Positions 9,624 to 24,942 are shown, counted from the first letter of the stretch. The stretch: DNA of 64,000 nucleotides from an uncultured Opitutia bacterium (GCA_937136395.1 CAKZOI010000095.1:1-64000); one strand, 5' to 3'. Numbers and translations: made by a program. The notes: generated by a model from the sequence alone, not told the origin.

Positions 9624-11474
9624 ATGAGAAAGGTAGTATTGTGGTTTATTGCGGCATTCACCAGTGCATCTACACTCATTCACGGAGCGGGAGCTGAGCG
9701 CCCGAATATCCTGTGGTTAACCAGCGAGGATAACGGCATTTCCTGGGTGAGTGCTTATGGAAGCCAAAATGCGAAGACGCCTGTTATTGATCAGCTTGCC
9801 AAGGAGGGCTTCCGTTACACTCATTGTTTTGATAACGCAGCAGTCTGCGCACCGACGCGTTCCAGTTGGATCACGGGTATGAATGCGGTGTCGCTGGGGA
9901 CGCAACCAATGCGTAGCCGATATGAGATACCACACGACGTGATCCCATATTACCCGGATATCCTGAAGGAAGCTGGGTATTTTGTCGCGAACTGCACCAA
10001 GACGGATTTCAACATCGGCGGGCGCATAGATGCTTCGGCATGGGACGAGACCAAAGCCAAATTTGCATGGCGTCAACGTAAGCCCGGGCAACCGTTTTTC
10101 TGTATCTACAATGCGACCAGTAGTCATGAGAAAACGGCGCACCGTCCTTACGTTCCAAACGAAGCACTCTTAGAGGGCGCTGAGGACATAAAACTCTTCG
10201 CCTACCACCCAGACCTGCCCGAAGTCCGTAATAATTATCTCCAATACGCACAGGCCGTTGGAAACATGGATGCGGAGATGGGAACAATTCTTCAGGAATT
10301 GAAAAAGGATGGTTTATACGACGATACGATTATCATTTATAATTCCGACCACGGCGGCGTGATGCCACGGAGTAAGCGTTTTCTCTACGCATCAGGGATT
10401 CACTGCCCGCTGGTCATCCGTATCCCTGAAAAGTATAAACATCTATATCCCGCTGAGAAACCAGGAATGACTGTGGATCGCTTAGTTAGTTTTATCGACA
10501 TGCCGAAAACCTGGGTCAGCCTCGCCGGCGCAAAGATTCCGGAGACCTTTCAGGGGACTGTATTTCTCGGAGAAGGAATCGAAGCTGAACCCCAATACCA
10601 TTTCGCCTTCCGAGAGCGTGCTGATGAACGCAAGGACAATGTCCGCGTGATGCGTGGTAAGCGCTTTGCCTACCACAAGAATTACATGCCGTATGCGCCC
10701 ACCGGACAATACCTCGGCTATATGTGGAAGGGCTCGATTGGTCCAGCGTGGGAAAACGAATATCGCGAGGGAAGAACCGACGAGATCACCGGTCGCTTTT
10801 TTGAGCGACGCGTCCCCGAAGAGTTCTACGACAATGTTGAGGATTTCGATAACGTGCATAACCTGATCGACGCTTCCGAGCATCAGGCCAAAATCGCAGA
10901 GTTAAAACAGGCACTACGTAAAGAACAGTTAAGGATCTATGACTCAGGCCTGCTGCCGGAGCAGATGCGATTACGACGGGCTGAGGCGCACCAGATGACG
11001 ATCTATGAAATGGTGCGCGACCCGAAGCTTTACCCACTTGAAAGCTACCTCGATGCGGCCGATAGCGCACTGGAACAAAATCCCACGAACCTCGATCAAT
11101 TCGTCAAAGGATTGGAGCATACTGATCCAGGTATCCGCTGGTGGGCCATTAACGGTTTACTCTTGCTGTATGCAGATGCTGCACCTGCAACAGACGCACT
11201 AAAGAAAGCGTTGAAGGATGAAGTGTCTGAAATCCAGATGATGGCAGCCTGGGCACTGGTTGAATGCGGGGAACAGGAATTAGGGGTAGCCGCGCTGGAT
11301 CAGTTACTATTCGGTGACTGCGACAACGTCGAGATGCTGCATAACATTATCGACTGGATGGGAGAACCTGGGTTGCCGTTGGTCAAAAAGTATATCGAAA
11401 ACGGCGGCTCACGTGAGGGTAAATACGGAGTTGTCAGCATTCTTGGTCACGTTGCAGAACTCAATGGCTGGTAG
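9624..11474 (+). CDS. Exported type I sulfatase with C-terminal HEAT-like region
   Basis: The product hydrolyses sulfate esters, probably from a sulfated polysaccharide, outside the cytoplasmic membrane. A signal peptide spans residues 1-24. The sulfatase domain starts RPNILWLTSEDNG with acidic metal ligands. It carries the formylglycine motif C-x-P-x-R as VCAPTRSSW, with the Cys at about residue 75, and NSDHGG near residue 245. About 180 residues after the catalytic core (from roughly residue 435) resemble the HEAT-like tail found on many Planctomycetes/Verrucomicrobia sulfatases, with units such as AAWALVECGEQELG. The substrate cannot be read from sequence. It converges on an exported esterase/isomerase-like fusion, suggesting a small glycan-catabolic locus. 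No formylglycine-generating enzyme gene is in the window. Confidence 0.93.
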   Translation: MRKVVLWFIAAFTSASTLIHGAGAERPNILWLTSEDNGISWVSAYGSQNAKTPVIDQLAKEGFRYTHCFDNAAVCAPTRSSWITGMNAVSLGTQPMRSRYEIPHDVIPYYPDILKEAGYFVANCTKTDFNIGGRIDASAWDETKAKFAWRQRKPGQPFFCIYNATSSHEKTAHRPYVPNEALLEGAEDIKLFAYHPDLPEVRNNYLQYAQAVGNMDAEMGTILQELKKDGLYDDTIIIYNSDHGGVMPRSKRFLYASGIHCPLVIRIPEKYKHLYPAEKPGMTVDRLVSFIDMPKTWVSLAGAKIPETFQGTVFLGEGIEAEPQYHFAFRERADERKDNVRVMRGKRFAYHKNYMPYAPTGQYLGYMWKGSIGPAWENEYREGRTDEITGRFFERRVPEEFYDNVEDFDNVHNLIDASEHQAKIAELKQALRKEQLRIYDSGLLPEQMRLRRAEAHQMTIYEMVRDPKLYPLESYLDAADSALEQNPTNLDQFVKGLEHTDPGIRWWAINGLLLLYADAAPATDALKKALKDEVSEIQMMAAWALVECGEQELGVAALDQLLFGDCDNVEMLHNIIDWMGEPGLPLVKKYIENGGSREGKYGVVSILGHVAELNGW

Positions 11475-11526
11475 ATCACCGGTATATTGCTGAGTCTCTC
11501 TGCATTTAAAGCGTTGAATCAATCGG

Positions 11527-13290
11527 CTATTCTGTCGCTTCCAGTGCTTCTCGCAGACTGTTCAAGATAATGGGCAGTCGTGCATAGGGATCGTAGTCTT
11601 CACCGCGGTTCGGAAGGGTTTCGATAGGCAAGTAGCCTCGGTAGCCTGACTCTCGAATAATTCCAACCAACTTAGTGACATCAACTGGTTCTATGTCCGT
11701 GCTGGTTCTGACCATCTCTTTAATCTGCCAGTTCACTGCATACGGAGCGACCATGGCAATGTCAGCGTAGGGATCGTCGGTGTGGTAGTGAGCAATATCC
11801 ACCAGCGCAGCACACCAGTCATGCCCGACCTTTTCGAGGAGTTCCAAGTGCTGCTTACCAGTCGTCAGGAAATCACCATGGTTCTGCACCGCAACAATGA
11901 CGCCATGCTGTTTACCGTATTCTGCACATTCGCGTAATGCATCCGCAATCCAAGCGGTGGCTGCCTCACGATCATCGTTTCCAAAAGCCTGCTTCCAGTT
12001 TCTATAGGGGCGCTTTGCCTCAACAAAGACGCGGATCACAGGAGCTCCAATAATCGCAGCGACCTCGATCCAATCCTTCGTCATCTGAATCGACGCGCTT
12101 CGGATCTCTGGATCAATCGCCACAAAGTCATTTCCCACCCCAGTGCCACTAAATTCAAGGCCAAGGTCGAATGCATGACGCTTAAGACGTATCAAATAAT
12201 CACGATCGGGAATTTCCGGATAACCCGGGAAATAGTAACCGGTCGCATCTACTGCGTCGATGCCATGCTCCGCACAAAAATTACACACCTCAAACAAATC
12301 GATATGTTTCTCTGGGTCGTCGCTGCGAAGTAATGGATTAAATGAGAACGCGTTCAACGATATCCGCAAATGTGACCCGCCCACACGCTCAATTGGCTCA
12401 AGCTTAGATTCTGTAGATTCGGAGGCGACACCTGTCATGCTCACTACAGGATGTAAGTTGGGATCCTTGATCAGTGAACGTCCATTTCGTATCGATTTCG
12501 TTAGTGGTTTAGAGTGTCCAAGCATCCAGTCGACGAGTTCAACAGAACTAAATACAGCTACGTTTCCCTGACTATGATTGGCACCGGCGAATTCAGTATG
12601 TTTCACGTTTTGGTTTCCTGCGGCGCGCAGACGCTCGACCATCTGTCTAATGCCTATGGGCCTGTCCCCATCGTCACCACCTACCATGCCCCAGATCGGA
12701 AGCGTTACGAGGCGGTCGACATCTCCAGAGTCTCCAGGAGAAAAACCGGCAGGTGCCGCAGCTGCGAATCGCTCGGGGGACTCGTTAATCCAATCCCATG
12801 TCCCTTTGCCGCCCATACTGTGCCCCATTACATAAACACGCCGAGGATCCACTTCAGGATACTTTTTCAAAAAATAGTCCAACATCCGATTCAATGTATC
12901 TGCATCCCAGCTATCGGCTGAATTCGGCTCAAGCAGTATCAGATTCCTCCCTGCCAGTTCGGCCAAGTGCAGGCCTTTCACCCTAGCGGATCTCTCAAGT
13001 TGCCTTTCAATACTCATCGCCTTGCCGCCACCGCCATGAAGAGAGATCAGTAATGGGATTTTGCCCTCTAGCACCGAGACTGGCTTTGCGATAAAGGCCG
13101 TGCCCTTGATTTCCCCAAGTTCCTGCAATAACTCCTCCGGCCACTCCAGTAGCTCGACATTGACCTTCTCGAATCGATCATTGATCACCGCAAGCGTCTC
13201 ACCAAGCTCGCGCGCTTCTTCGATAGCCCAAGTGGGCAAAATCATGGTGAGCACTAGTAACAGGAAATATGTAATTCGTTTTATCATCAT
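11527..13290 (-). CDS. Exported fusion: alpha/beta-hydrolase esterase plus xylose isomerase-like TIM barrel
   Basis: The protein has 587 residues with a signal peptide (TYFLLLVLTMILPTWA). Residues about 50-260 form a PHB-depolymerase/acetylxylan-esterase-like alpha/beta hydrolase. It shows LISLHGGGGK (oxyanion region), the nucleophile elbow GHSMGGKG, an Asp in GGDDGDRP and a His in AGANHSQG. After a linker, residues about 305-580 form a sugar phosphate isomerase/epimerase (AP endonuclease 2-type) barrel, with HGIDAVDATGYYFPG, VQNHGDF, DIAHYHTDDP and the terminal GYLPIETL. Both domains are usually separate proteins. The fusion may couple ester removal with sugar isomerisation in the periplasm, which is inference. 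It is convergent with the sulfatase 52 bp away. Confidence 0.9.
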   Translation of the reverse strand: MMIKRITYFLLLVLTMILPTWAIEEARELGETLAVINDRFEKVNVELLEWPEELLQELGEIKGTAFIAKPVSVLEGKIPLLISLHGGGGKAMSIERQLERSARVKGLHLAELAGRNLILLEPNSADSWDADTLNRMLDYFLKKYPEVDPRRVYVMGHSMGGKGTWDWINESPERFAAAAPAGFSPGDSGDVDRLVTLPIWGMVGGDDGDRPIGIRQMVERLRAAGNQNVKHTEFAGANHSQGNVAVFSSVELVDWMLGHSKPLTKSIRNGRSLIKDPNLHPVVSMTGVASESTESKLEPIERVGGSHLRISLNAFSFNPLLRSDDPEKHIDLFEVCNFCAEHGIDAVDATGYYFPGYPEIPDRDYLIRLKRHAFDLGLEFSGTGVGNDFVAIDPEIRSASIQMTKDWIEVAAIIGAPVIRVFVEAKRPYRNWKQAFGNDDREAATAWIADALRECAEYGKQHGVIVAVQNHGDFLTTGKQHLELLEKVGHDWCAALVDIAHYHTDDPYADIAMVAPYAVNWQIKEMVRTSTDIEPVDVTKLVGIIRESGYRGYLPIETLPNRGEDYDPYARLPIILNSLREALEATE

Positions 13291-13446
13291 ATTAGCTCTC
13301 TTTTATCACAATTATGATTCCACGTTACCAGTGTTTTCGTCGAACCCTCGCATTCTGATATTAATCGAACGATACAACTCGTGTCCAATACCTTATGTCT
13401 GACTCATATCAATACATTCCAGCTCGCCCAGTGTTGAAGGAAACCA

Positions 13447-13482
13447 ACGCACGCGGCAGCGATGGAACGCTGCCCTCCAGAA
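13447..13482 (-). repeat. R2-family palindromic repeat
   Basis: Read on the minus strand it starts TTCTGGAGGGCAGCG and closes with CGCTGCC, so the core forms a GGCAGCG/CGCTGCC hairpin. The same layout (TGGAGGGC, variable hairpin, GCCGC) recurs at 31711-31793, 36706-36735 and inside purL at about 49424. Hairpin bases change together between copies, as expected for a mobile palindromic repeat. Confidence 0.65.
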
Positions 13483-13664
13483 AACTTTATACCTAATAAA
13501 AATTGGTAGATGGCCTGAGTGTATTCTTGTAAACCGTTAATGGACGTCAATTAACGTTAATCAGACGCTGCGCCAATTTGGCTTTGGATTACAGAATGAG
13601 AATCGGAAAGAAATTAGGCGTAAGCTAATCATAAACAAAAACTTATACACTCATAATTAATGTT

Positions 13665-13746
13665 TATTGCTTCGCCATCTACGGCAGGCCTCCGTCACGC
13701 AAATTAACGGTTCAACTTATTTTTTAGGTTAATGCGAAGGGCCTGC
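13665..13746. other. Stem-loop with possible pseudoknot in a gene-free region
   Basis: GCAGGCC at 13684-13690 is complementary to GGCCTGC at 13740-13746. An upstream CTTCGC near 13671 is complementary to GCGAAG at 13734-13739. The two pairings cross, so they form either a pseudoknot or two alternative structures. An inner, imperfect CGCAaATTAAC/GTTAATgCG stem lies between. Nothing codes here. It sits 38 bp left of the larger structured element at 13785 and could be a separate unit or its extension. Confidence 0.4.
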
Positions 13747-13784
13747 TTAAATGCTACGCTATGAAAATAAATCCAATAGGCACT

Positions 13785-14000
13785 GGAGGGCATGGCTCCT
13801 TAGTTATGTCTCAAAACATCAGACTAGTCTAAACTTCGCCACCAAACAGACCAAAAGTTTACACTTTCGGCTACATGTTTTCGGATTGTAGCCGAATCGG
13901 TAACGATTTGGATAGTTTTGAGACAATGCCGCAGTGTATTCCTTATGACCTGAGAACCGGGAGGCCTAGCAATCACTGCAAGGCAGGAGCCATACCCTCC
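13785..14000. other. Multibranched structured element of about 216 nt (candidate ncRNA or MITE)
   Basis: The ends are 15-nt inverted arms, GGAGGGCATGGCTCC (13785-13799) and GGAGCCATACCCTCC (13986-14000). The one mismatch becomes a G-U pair in a minus-strand transcript. Inside are a GTCTCAAAAC/GTTTTGAGAC stem (13808-13817 with 13915-13924), TAAACTT/AAGTTTA (13830-13836 with 13855-13861) and TTCGGCTACA/TGTAGCCGAA (13866-13875 with 13887-13896). A stem TGCCGCAGTG (13927-13936) pairs with CACTGC plus GGCA (13974-13985). All stems nest without conflict. No plausible gene overlaps. It is either a structured RNA or a short nonautonomous transposon with terminal inverted repeats. No target duplication is visible. 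It matches no RNA family I can recall. Confidence 0.6.
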
Positions 14001-14054
14001 ATCTATAGTCTATACCTAAGCACTTCTTGCTCGGTTTTCGAAGATGAATTCACA

Positions 14055-14091
14055 AAAAAGCGCCCTTCTTTCGAAGGACGCTTTTCGTTTT
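14055..14091 (-). terminator. Intrinsic terminator of the respiratory operon
   Basis: The hairpin has arms AAAAGCGCCCTTC and GAAGGACGCTTTT with a TTTC loop and one mismatch. An A-run on the plus strand becomes the T-run for leftward transcription. It lies 16 bp past the stop of the last cytochrome gene. The second T-run on the right would also let it act on the other strand. Confidence 0.85.
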
Positions 14092-14106
14092 TAAAGTTTC
14101 TAAAGC

Positions 14107-14883
14107 TTAGTGAGCCGCTTCTTCAGCTTGACCGTCTCCAGCCTGTGCGGCATCGGCCTCCCCTTCAGTAGCTTCTTCGGCAACGGGTTCTGGCTCTGGA
14201 ATTGGACCAAGACCTTCTTTCAACTCTGCGGCAGTCCATGGTGTCGAACGGCTAGCATATGCAGCTAAATAAGTATCCACCATAGGAACAGACATTTCCG
14301 AAGCAGCGTTGCCCCACTCTTGGCGAATGTAAGTCATTACGCCGGCAAGGTCTTTGTTACTAAGATTCAAACCACCAGGCCCGAAAGCTGGCATGTTGCC
14401 GTTATAGGTATTTCCCATAACTTCAATCGGACCATTCAGACCATTAATCAAAATACGAGCAAGCACTTCAGGATGCTCAGTGACCCACTCAGACCCAGCA
14501 ATCGGTGGATACACTCCCGGCACACCTGCACCGGATGCTTGGTGACAGACCGCACACTGCTGACTAAAGACCTTTTGACCACGCTCGAATAGAGGAATCT
14601 CTTTGGGCACAGGCTTATCCGCATTCGGATCAAAGTTTGGGCTGTATGCATCCCAACGGAAGCCACCCGAATAGTGCACCAAATACACACCACCCCAAAA
14701 GCAAAGTGCTGCAAAGATGAACATCAATACGATGGGCACCGGTGAGAACCCCTCTTTTGGCTCTTCCTTTTCACGCATCAACTGCGCGTGCACATCTTGC
14801 ATGTTATCATCCTGCATCGCCGCTTGTTCGAGCGATGCTTTATTGTCTGGATGCGGTCCTGAACTGTGTTTCTCTTCGCTCAT
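14107..14883 (-). CDS. Membrane-anchored monoheme cytochrome c (CcoP-like subunit III)
   Basis: The protein has 258 residues. A cytoplasmic N-terminus of about 45 residues precedes one transmembrane helix (about residues 47-68, [20 protein letters not shown]). A single class I cytochrome c domain follows with the heme site CAVCH and a Met ligand in NMPAFG. The tail of about 50 residues is Glu/Ala rich. It overlaps the CcoO stop (shared base at 14883), so it is translationally coupled, and it is the last gene before the terminator. By position it replaces CcoP, but standard CcoP has two heme c domains and only one CxxCH is present. It probably passes electrons to the CcoNO core. Confidence 0.88.
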   Translation of the reverse strand: MSEEKHSSGPHPDNKASLEQAAMQDDNMQDVHAQLMREKEEPKEGFSPVPIVLMFIFAALCFWGGVYLVHYSGGFRWDAYSPNFDPNADKPVPKEIPLFERGQKVFSQQCAVCHQASGAGVPGVYPPIAGSEWVTEHPEVLARILINGLNGPIEVMGNTYNGNMPAFGPGGLNLSNKDLAGVMTYIRQEWGNAASEMSVPMVDTYLAAYASRSTPWTAAELKEGLGPIPEPEPVAEEATEGEADAAQAGDGQAEEAAH

Positions 14884-15533
14884 TATTCGACAATCTGTGC
14901 TTCAGGTAGGCTGTAGTCCAATTTCAGGCTGAGTAGATACTCAACCAAAGCTTCGGCGTCGCGAGTCGGAACGATTTCGTAACCTTCCTCTGGGCCATAC
15001 TCTGAATTTGGTGGAAACTTAAGTGCATCCGGTGAGGGTTCGCCTTCAATCTTGTGTGTCTCATAGAGGAAGGCAAATGGAGGCATGTTGGAACCCTTCG
15101 ATGTAATCTGCGGATTGTACAGGTGGAGGTGATGCCAATCCGCATTCAATGGACGGCCACCGACATGCATGAGATCCGGACCACGGCGCATGGTGCCGAG
15201 TAGCACACGGTCTTGCATGATATAGTCACGAGCAACGGACTGACGTGGGCCCCAGTTACGCTCGTAGTCAGCGCCAAAACCTTGGCGGCGAACTTGCTGT
15301 GTATGACAGTAGATACAGCCCATCTCAATGTAGACCTGCTTACCTTGCTTTGCCAGGCCAGCCGTTTTTAACGGATAAAGGGTTTCACCAGCAATATTGT
15401 TGCCGTTCTCATCGAGGGACTGCGTTGTCTGATTCAGACTACCTATTTGGATGTTACTAGAGAGAATCAATCCGGTGAACGAAAACGCGAGTGCGAAGAA
15501 GATTCCGCAAAATAGTAGAGGCAAGTTTTTCAT
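14883..15533 (-). CDS. ccoO: cbb3-type cytochrome c oxidase subunit II (CcoO)
   Basis: This is the monoheme cytochrome c subunit of the cbb3 oxidase, anchored by an N-terminal helix ([19 protein letters not shown]) and facing the periplasm. The 216 residues include the characteristic heme-binding segment [19 protein letters not shown] and [13 protein letters not shown]. The motif [11 protein letters not shown] is followed by WHHLHLYNP and a Met in GSNMPPFAF. It receives electrons from the third subunit or a cytochrome and passes them to CcoN. Its start shares a base with the CcoN stop, and its stop with the start of the next gene, indicating tight coupling. Confidence 0.95.
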   Translation of the reverse strand: MKNLPLLFCGIFFALAFSFTGLILSSNIQIGSLNQTTQSLDENGNNIAGETLYPLKTAGLAKQGKQVYIEMGCIYCHTQQVRRQGFGADYERNWGPRQSVARDYIMQDRVLLGTMRRGPDLMHVGGRPLNADWHHLHLYNPQITSKGSNMPPFAFLYETHKIEGEPSPDALKFPPNSEYGPEEGYEIVPTRDAEALVEYLLSLKLDYSLPEAQIVE

Positions 15534-17014
15534 TACGCTGCACCCTCCTTGCTAGACGAATCGAGGAGTGTTGGGCCTTGCTTTGCGCGGACAGCACCCG
15601 CAGCAAACAGCATCCAGAAGAAATTCACGGCAAAGGCCACGTGAGCGAAGCTCAATAAGACACCCGATACGGTGCGAGCTTTCAGCCATGGCATGGAGTT
15701 TTGAACCACTTCGAGCATAGAGATGTCAGGATTGTTCATTTCCAAACCTTGAATCCAACCGGTAACGTGCAATGCGAAGAGCATCACCGAAATACCCACT
15801 GCACTACCCCAGAAGTGCAATTTGATCAATGTCGCTGAAGGCCATTCGCGCTTCAACAAGCGAGGCATCATGTAGTAAACACCACCAAACATAATCATGG
15901 AGAAGAAGGCATACACACCGTGGTGTGCGTGACCGACGGTGAAGTCGGTAAAGTGTGTGATCTCGTTCACGGAGCGAACGGCCATCGACGAACCGATCAA
16001 GCTGACCAAGGTATATGAAATCGCACCAAAAACGGTGAAGCGAAGCGTCGGGCTACGCCAGACTTCCTTGTGTAAACCGACCACGGACATGTGGTGATTC
16101 AAGCCCACCACAATCACAGGAATGACCATCATCACCGATGCAACGATACCTGCAGAAATCAACCAAACTGGAATCGGCCCACCAATCAAGTGGTGCACCC
16201 CTGCCCAGTTGTAGAAGATCGCAAGTGCCCAGAAACCAAGCACGGATAGGTAGTATGAATAAATCGGACGCCCCAACACCTTAGGAATTAAATAGTAAGC
16301 CGTCGCGAGAGCCATCGGCGTGAGCCATAAGCCTAAGACGTTGTGCGCAAACCACCAATTCGTGACGGATTGCACGACACCGCGGGCCGGGAACCAAATA
16401 ATCATCACTTGCGCAATGACGTAGAGCCATGGGAACCAAAACAGAGCTGCGAGAATATACCACTGGGACACATACACGTGTTCACCTTTGCGAAATTTAA
16501 AAGCGACGATCCCCCAAACACCGATCAAAGCGTATGAAATCGCCAGTAGTGGTGTTGCGTAGTGTGGAATCTCAAGCCACTCAACAGAGGTAATATCACC
16601 AGCAATGATACCGCCGATACCAATCGTTAGGCCGACATTCCAGAAGATACCGGCAATGGTGAGCATCCCACCATGACGAATGGGTGCACGGCATAAACGC
16701 GCCATGATCCAAAGTCCAATAGCGAAGATGATGTTGTTCCCCCATCCGAGTGCCATCGCATTCAAGTGAGCCGAACGCATACGACCAAATGTCGACCACG
16801 CTCCGTCCGCCATAAATGCAGGTTCGTGTGCCTTATACGCAGTAATCAGCGCAAAAACAGTTCCGGCCAACAACCAAAAGATAGCCGACACGGTAAAGAA
16901 AAGTGCCGACGATCGAATGGATGCATCGATCTCGCTCAGTTCGGCACGCACCGCGGCGTCTTTTGACGAATACGGATTGGCGATCTGGCTGTTTGACTGA
17001 GGAGCGGTGTCCAT
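15533..17014 (-). CDS. ccoN: cbb3-type cytochrome c oxidase subunit I (CcoN)
   Basis: This is the catalytic heme-copper subunit that reduces oxygen to water. The 493 residues contain about twelve hydrophobic helices. Histidines in expected positions include [15 protein letters not shown] (low-spin heme b), [20 protein letters not shown] (CuB/heme region) and [15 protein letters not shown]. The protein starts with a polar N-terminus of about 30 residues and ends in a short charged tail. It is followed directly by ccoO. A 115-bp spacer separating it from ccoS is filled with an AATTAGGATTTAGG-type word repeat, so it could carry an internal promoter. Confidence 0.95.
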   Translation of the reverse strand: MDTAPQSNSQIANPYSSKDAAVRAELSEIDASIRSSALFFTVSAIFWLLAGTVFALITAYKAHEPAFMADGAWSTFGRMRSAHLNAMALGWGNNIIFAIGLWIMARLCRAPIRHGGMLTIAGIFWNVGLTIGIGGIIAGDITSVEWLEIPHYATPLLAISYALIGVWGIVAFKFRKGEHVYVSQWYILAALFWFPWLYVIAQVMIIWFPARGVVQSVTNWWFAHNVLGLWLTPMALATAYYLIPKVLGRPIYSYYLSVLGFWALAIFYNWAGVHHLIGGPIPVWLISAGIVASVMMVIPVIVVGLNHHMSVVGLHKEVWRSPTLRFTVFGAISYTLVSLIGSSMAVRSVNEITHFTDFTVGHAHHGVYAFFSMIMFGGVYYMMPRLLKREWPSATLIKLHFWGSAVGISVMLFALHVTGWIQGLEMNNPDISMLEVVQNSMPWLKARTVSGVLLSFAHVAFAVNFFWMLFAAGAVRAKQGPTLLDSSSKEGAA

Positions 17015-17129
17015 TAAGAGAATTTAAAAATTAGGATTTAGGAATTAGGAAATTGAACGGAAGAAAAAAGAAGCTGAACAGTGAATGTAAAATGATTCCT
17101 TATGGGCTAGTCTGAATTCCTAATTGTAT

Positions 17130-17324
17130 CTAGTATTTGCTTGGAAAAGAGTCGGAGATTTCGCCTTCGGGCTCTTCTTCGGTGAAGATCGTGCTGGCTT
17201 GATCGTCGAAGTTACGGAGTTGGCCGCGTTTGGAAGACCAATAAAGCATGGCGATAGCTGAAATGAAGAAGACCACTCCAAGAAGGATGATCGGCATCAA
17301 GTCTATATAGCTGTCGACGTCCAT
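17130..17324 (-). CDS. ccoS: cbb3 oxidase assembly protein CcoS
   Basis: The protein has 64 residues. One transmembrane helix (about residues 9-28, IILLGVVFFISAIAMLYW) is followed by the CcoS-like sequence SKRGQLRNFDDQASTIFTEEE. In the family, a short segment after the helix links a Gln/Asp pair to an acidic stretch, as here. CcoS is needed for cofactor insertion into cbb3 oxidase in the bacteria studied. The position directly upstream of ccoN supports this role. The match is by eye and the protein is short. Confidence 0.75.
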   Translation of the reverse strand: MDVDSYIDLMPIILLGVVFFISAIAMLYWSSKRGQLRNFDDQASTIFTEEEPEGEISDSFPSKY

Positions 17325-17330
17325 GAATGA

Positions 17331-17579
17331 TTACTTTTGGTATTCGCTAACGGTCGCTTCCATTGCAGCTTCGAGGTTGCCAAGCTTGGCAACACCTTGT
17401 GCACGAATTTCATCGGCCGTAGCTTGACGCTCCGCATTGGCGGCAGCATCTGCAGGAGCTGGACGGTTGGGCAAGTAAGCGACGAAGAGAATCAACGCGA
17501 AGATCAGGATTGCACCAATGCCACCGAGAACGGTGAACAGCTGTGAGCAATCGCATTTTTTATTTTGTGTGTCAGACAT
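17331..17579 (-). CDS. Small single-helix protein between ActF and CcoS
   Basis: The protein has 82 residues. A short cytoplasmic N-terminus with a CDC motif (KKCDCSQLF) is followed by one transmembrane helix (about residues 15-36). A predicted periplasmic helical tail of about 45 residues is rich in Ala, Glu and Lys (ADEIRAQGVAKLGNLEAAM). It starts 6 bp after actF and ends 6 bp before ccoS, so it is clearly part of the operon. Small one-helix proteins with a similar helical tail occur in oxidase clusters of related phyla. An accessory subunit bridging ACIII and the oxidase is a guess from position. Confidence 0.7.
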   Translation of the reverse strand: MSDTQNKKCDCSQLFTVLGGIGAILIFALILFVAYLPNRPAPADAAANAERQATADEIRAQGVAKLGNLEAAMEATVSEYQK

Positions 17580-17585
17580 CGTAAA

Positions 17586-18857
<1,272 letters not shown>

Positions 18858-18861
18858 AGTA

Positions 18862-19488
18862 TTAAATTCCTGCCTCCGCTTCTGGGTTTTGCGACTTTTG
18901 CAAAGCGCGGACATATAGGACGATTGCCCAACGTTCTTCCGGTGTGATGCGGTCATTGAATGGAAGCATCAAACCTTTGCCGTTTGTGATTACATCGAAA
19001 AGGTAGCCGTCGGTTTCATTCCGAAGACGTTCATCGTGGTAGTTGGCTGCGAGCACACCGTAAGGCTTAGTCACACCGTTACCATCACCAGCTGCACCGT
19101 GGCAAACCGCGCAGAAGATATCATACTTCTCCTTGCCCTGCTCGATGAGCTCGTAGGAAACTTCGATTGGAAGCTTCTTCACGAAAGAACCGTCTGCGTT
19201 CTTACCTTCAAGGAAGGTAGTGTCGCCAAGGATGGTGTCTTCGAAGTCTTTGGAGAACACTTCTTGTTGGTTGAAGTAATTACCACGAGCCACTGTGCCG
19301 GCTGGCACTGGGCGGTCGTTACGACCATCGGCGAAAAACTCGTTTTCAGCTTGTGGCTTGTAGCGAGCCTGTCGATCCATGTCTGGAAAGACTTCGAGGG
19401 GTGGCTTTGTGCTGATCGAACCGCGGAAGCCTAAGACTCCCATCGCTCCGATGATCACAAATAGATAAATTGCTAGAAAGATACGCAT
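18862..19488 (-). CDS. actE: Alternative complex III monoheme cytochrome c subunit ActE
   Basis: The protein has 208 residues with an N-terminal hydrophobic anchor (IFLAIYLFVIIGAMGVLGF). The ActE-like stretch MDRQARYKPQAENEFFADGR is followed by PVPAGTVARG. The C-terminal class I cytochrome c domain has the heme site FCAVCHGAAGDGNG and a Met ligand in GLMLPF. It carries electrons at the periplasmic face of ACIII towards the terminal oxidase. It starts 9 bp after actD and ends 4 bp before actF. Confidence 0.94.
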   Translation of the reverse strand: MRIFLAIYLFVIIGAMGVLGFRGSISTKPPLEVFPDMDRQARYKPQAENEFFADGRNDRPVPAGTVARGNYFNQQEVFSKDFEDTILGDTTFLEGKNADGSFVKKLPIEVSYELIEQGKEKYDIFCAVCHGAAGDGNGVTKPYGVLAANYHDERLRNETDGYLFDVITNGKGLMLPFNDRITPEERWAIVLYVRALQKSQNPEAEAGI

Positions 19489-19497
19489 GATGATGAC

Positions 19498-20027
19498 CTA
19501 CGCGGAGACCTCCTCAATATCAGTTCCACCAATTTCCTCTAGGAAACGGGCCGTCTCTGCGGAATCGTATTTCGCATCACGAGCTTCAATCGCAATCACG
19601 AGACGATCACCGGAAACTTCCAGGAACTTTTCGCTGTTAAAAAGTGAATTATAGTGTTGTGGGAGCAAGTTCGTGATGAACATACCGCCGAGTGTTCCGA
19701 ATGCAGAGAGCAGAATGGTGAGCTCATACATGATCGGGAATGGAAAAACTGGGCTGAAGAACGGCTGGCCGCGAATGATCAATGGGTAGTTGAATGCATT
19801 CATATACCACACGAGGAAAAGTCCGAGCGAGAAGCCACAAAGACCGCCGCAGAATGTAAAGACCGGCACCTTGGAACGAGGCTGACCTTGAGCAGCTGGC
19901 ATTCCGTGCACGGGGAACGATGAATACGTGTCCCACTTTTTGTAACCGGCATCCCTCACCTTTTCCGCCGCATGGAAGAAAGAAGGTGTATCGGGAAACG
20001 AAGCAATGATTCCGTAATTTTCAGACA

Positions 20028-20028
<1 letters not shown>
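19498..20028 (-). CDS. actD: Alternative complex III subunit ActD (DUF3341)
   Basis: The protein has 176 residues. An N-terminal soluble domain contains [20 protein letters not shown] and the segment [12 protein letters not shown], typical of ActD. Two transmembrane helices follow (about residues 60-80, [20 protein letters not shown], and 98-120), then a short cytoplasmic domain. ActD has no cofactor and packs between ActC and ActF in solved complexes. Its start overlaps the ActC stop by one base, so translation is coupled. Confidence 0.93.
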
Positions 20029-21527
<1,499 letters not shown>

Positions 21528-21549
21528 TTTAAAAGTTCCGTATAATCAA

Positions 21550-24942
<3,393 letters not shown>

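Noticed and set aside
10482-10883. 133-residue antisense frame in the sulfatase
   Set aside because: Lies inside the catalytic part of an intact sulfatase and has no features of its own.
13875-14171. 98-residue plus-strand frame across the end of the cytochrome operon
   Set aside because: It runs through the structured element, the terminator hairpin and the antisense of the cytochrome c gene, and its composition is not protein-like.
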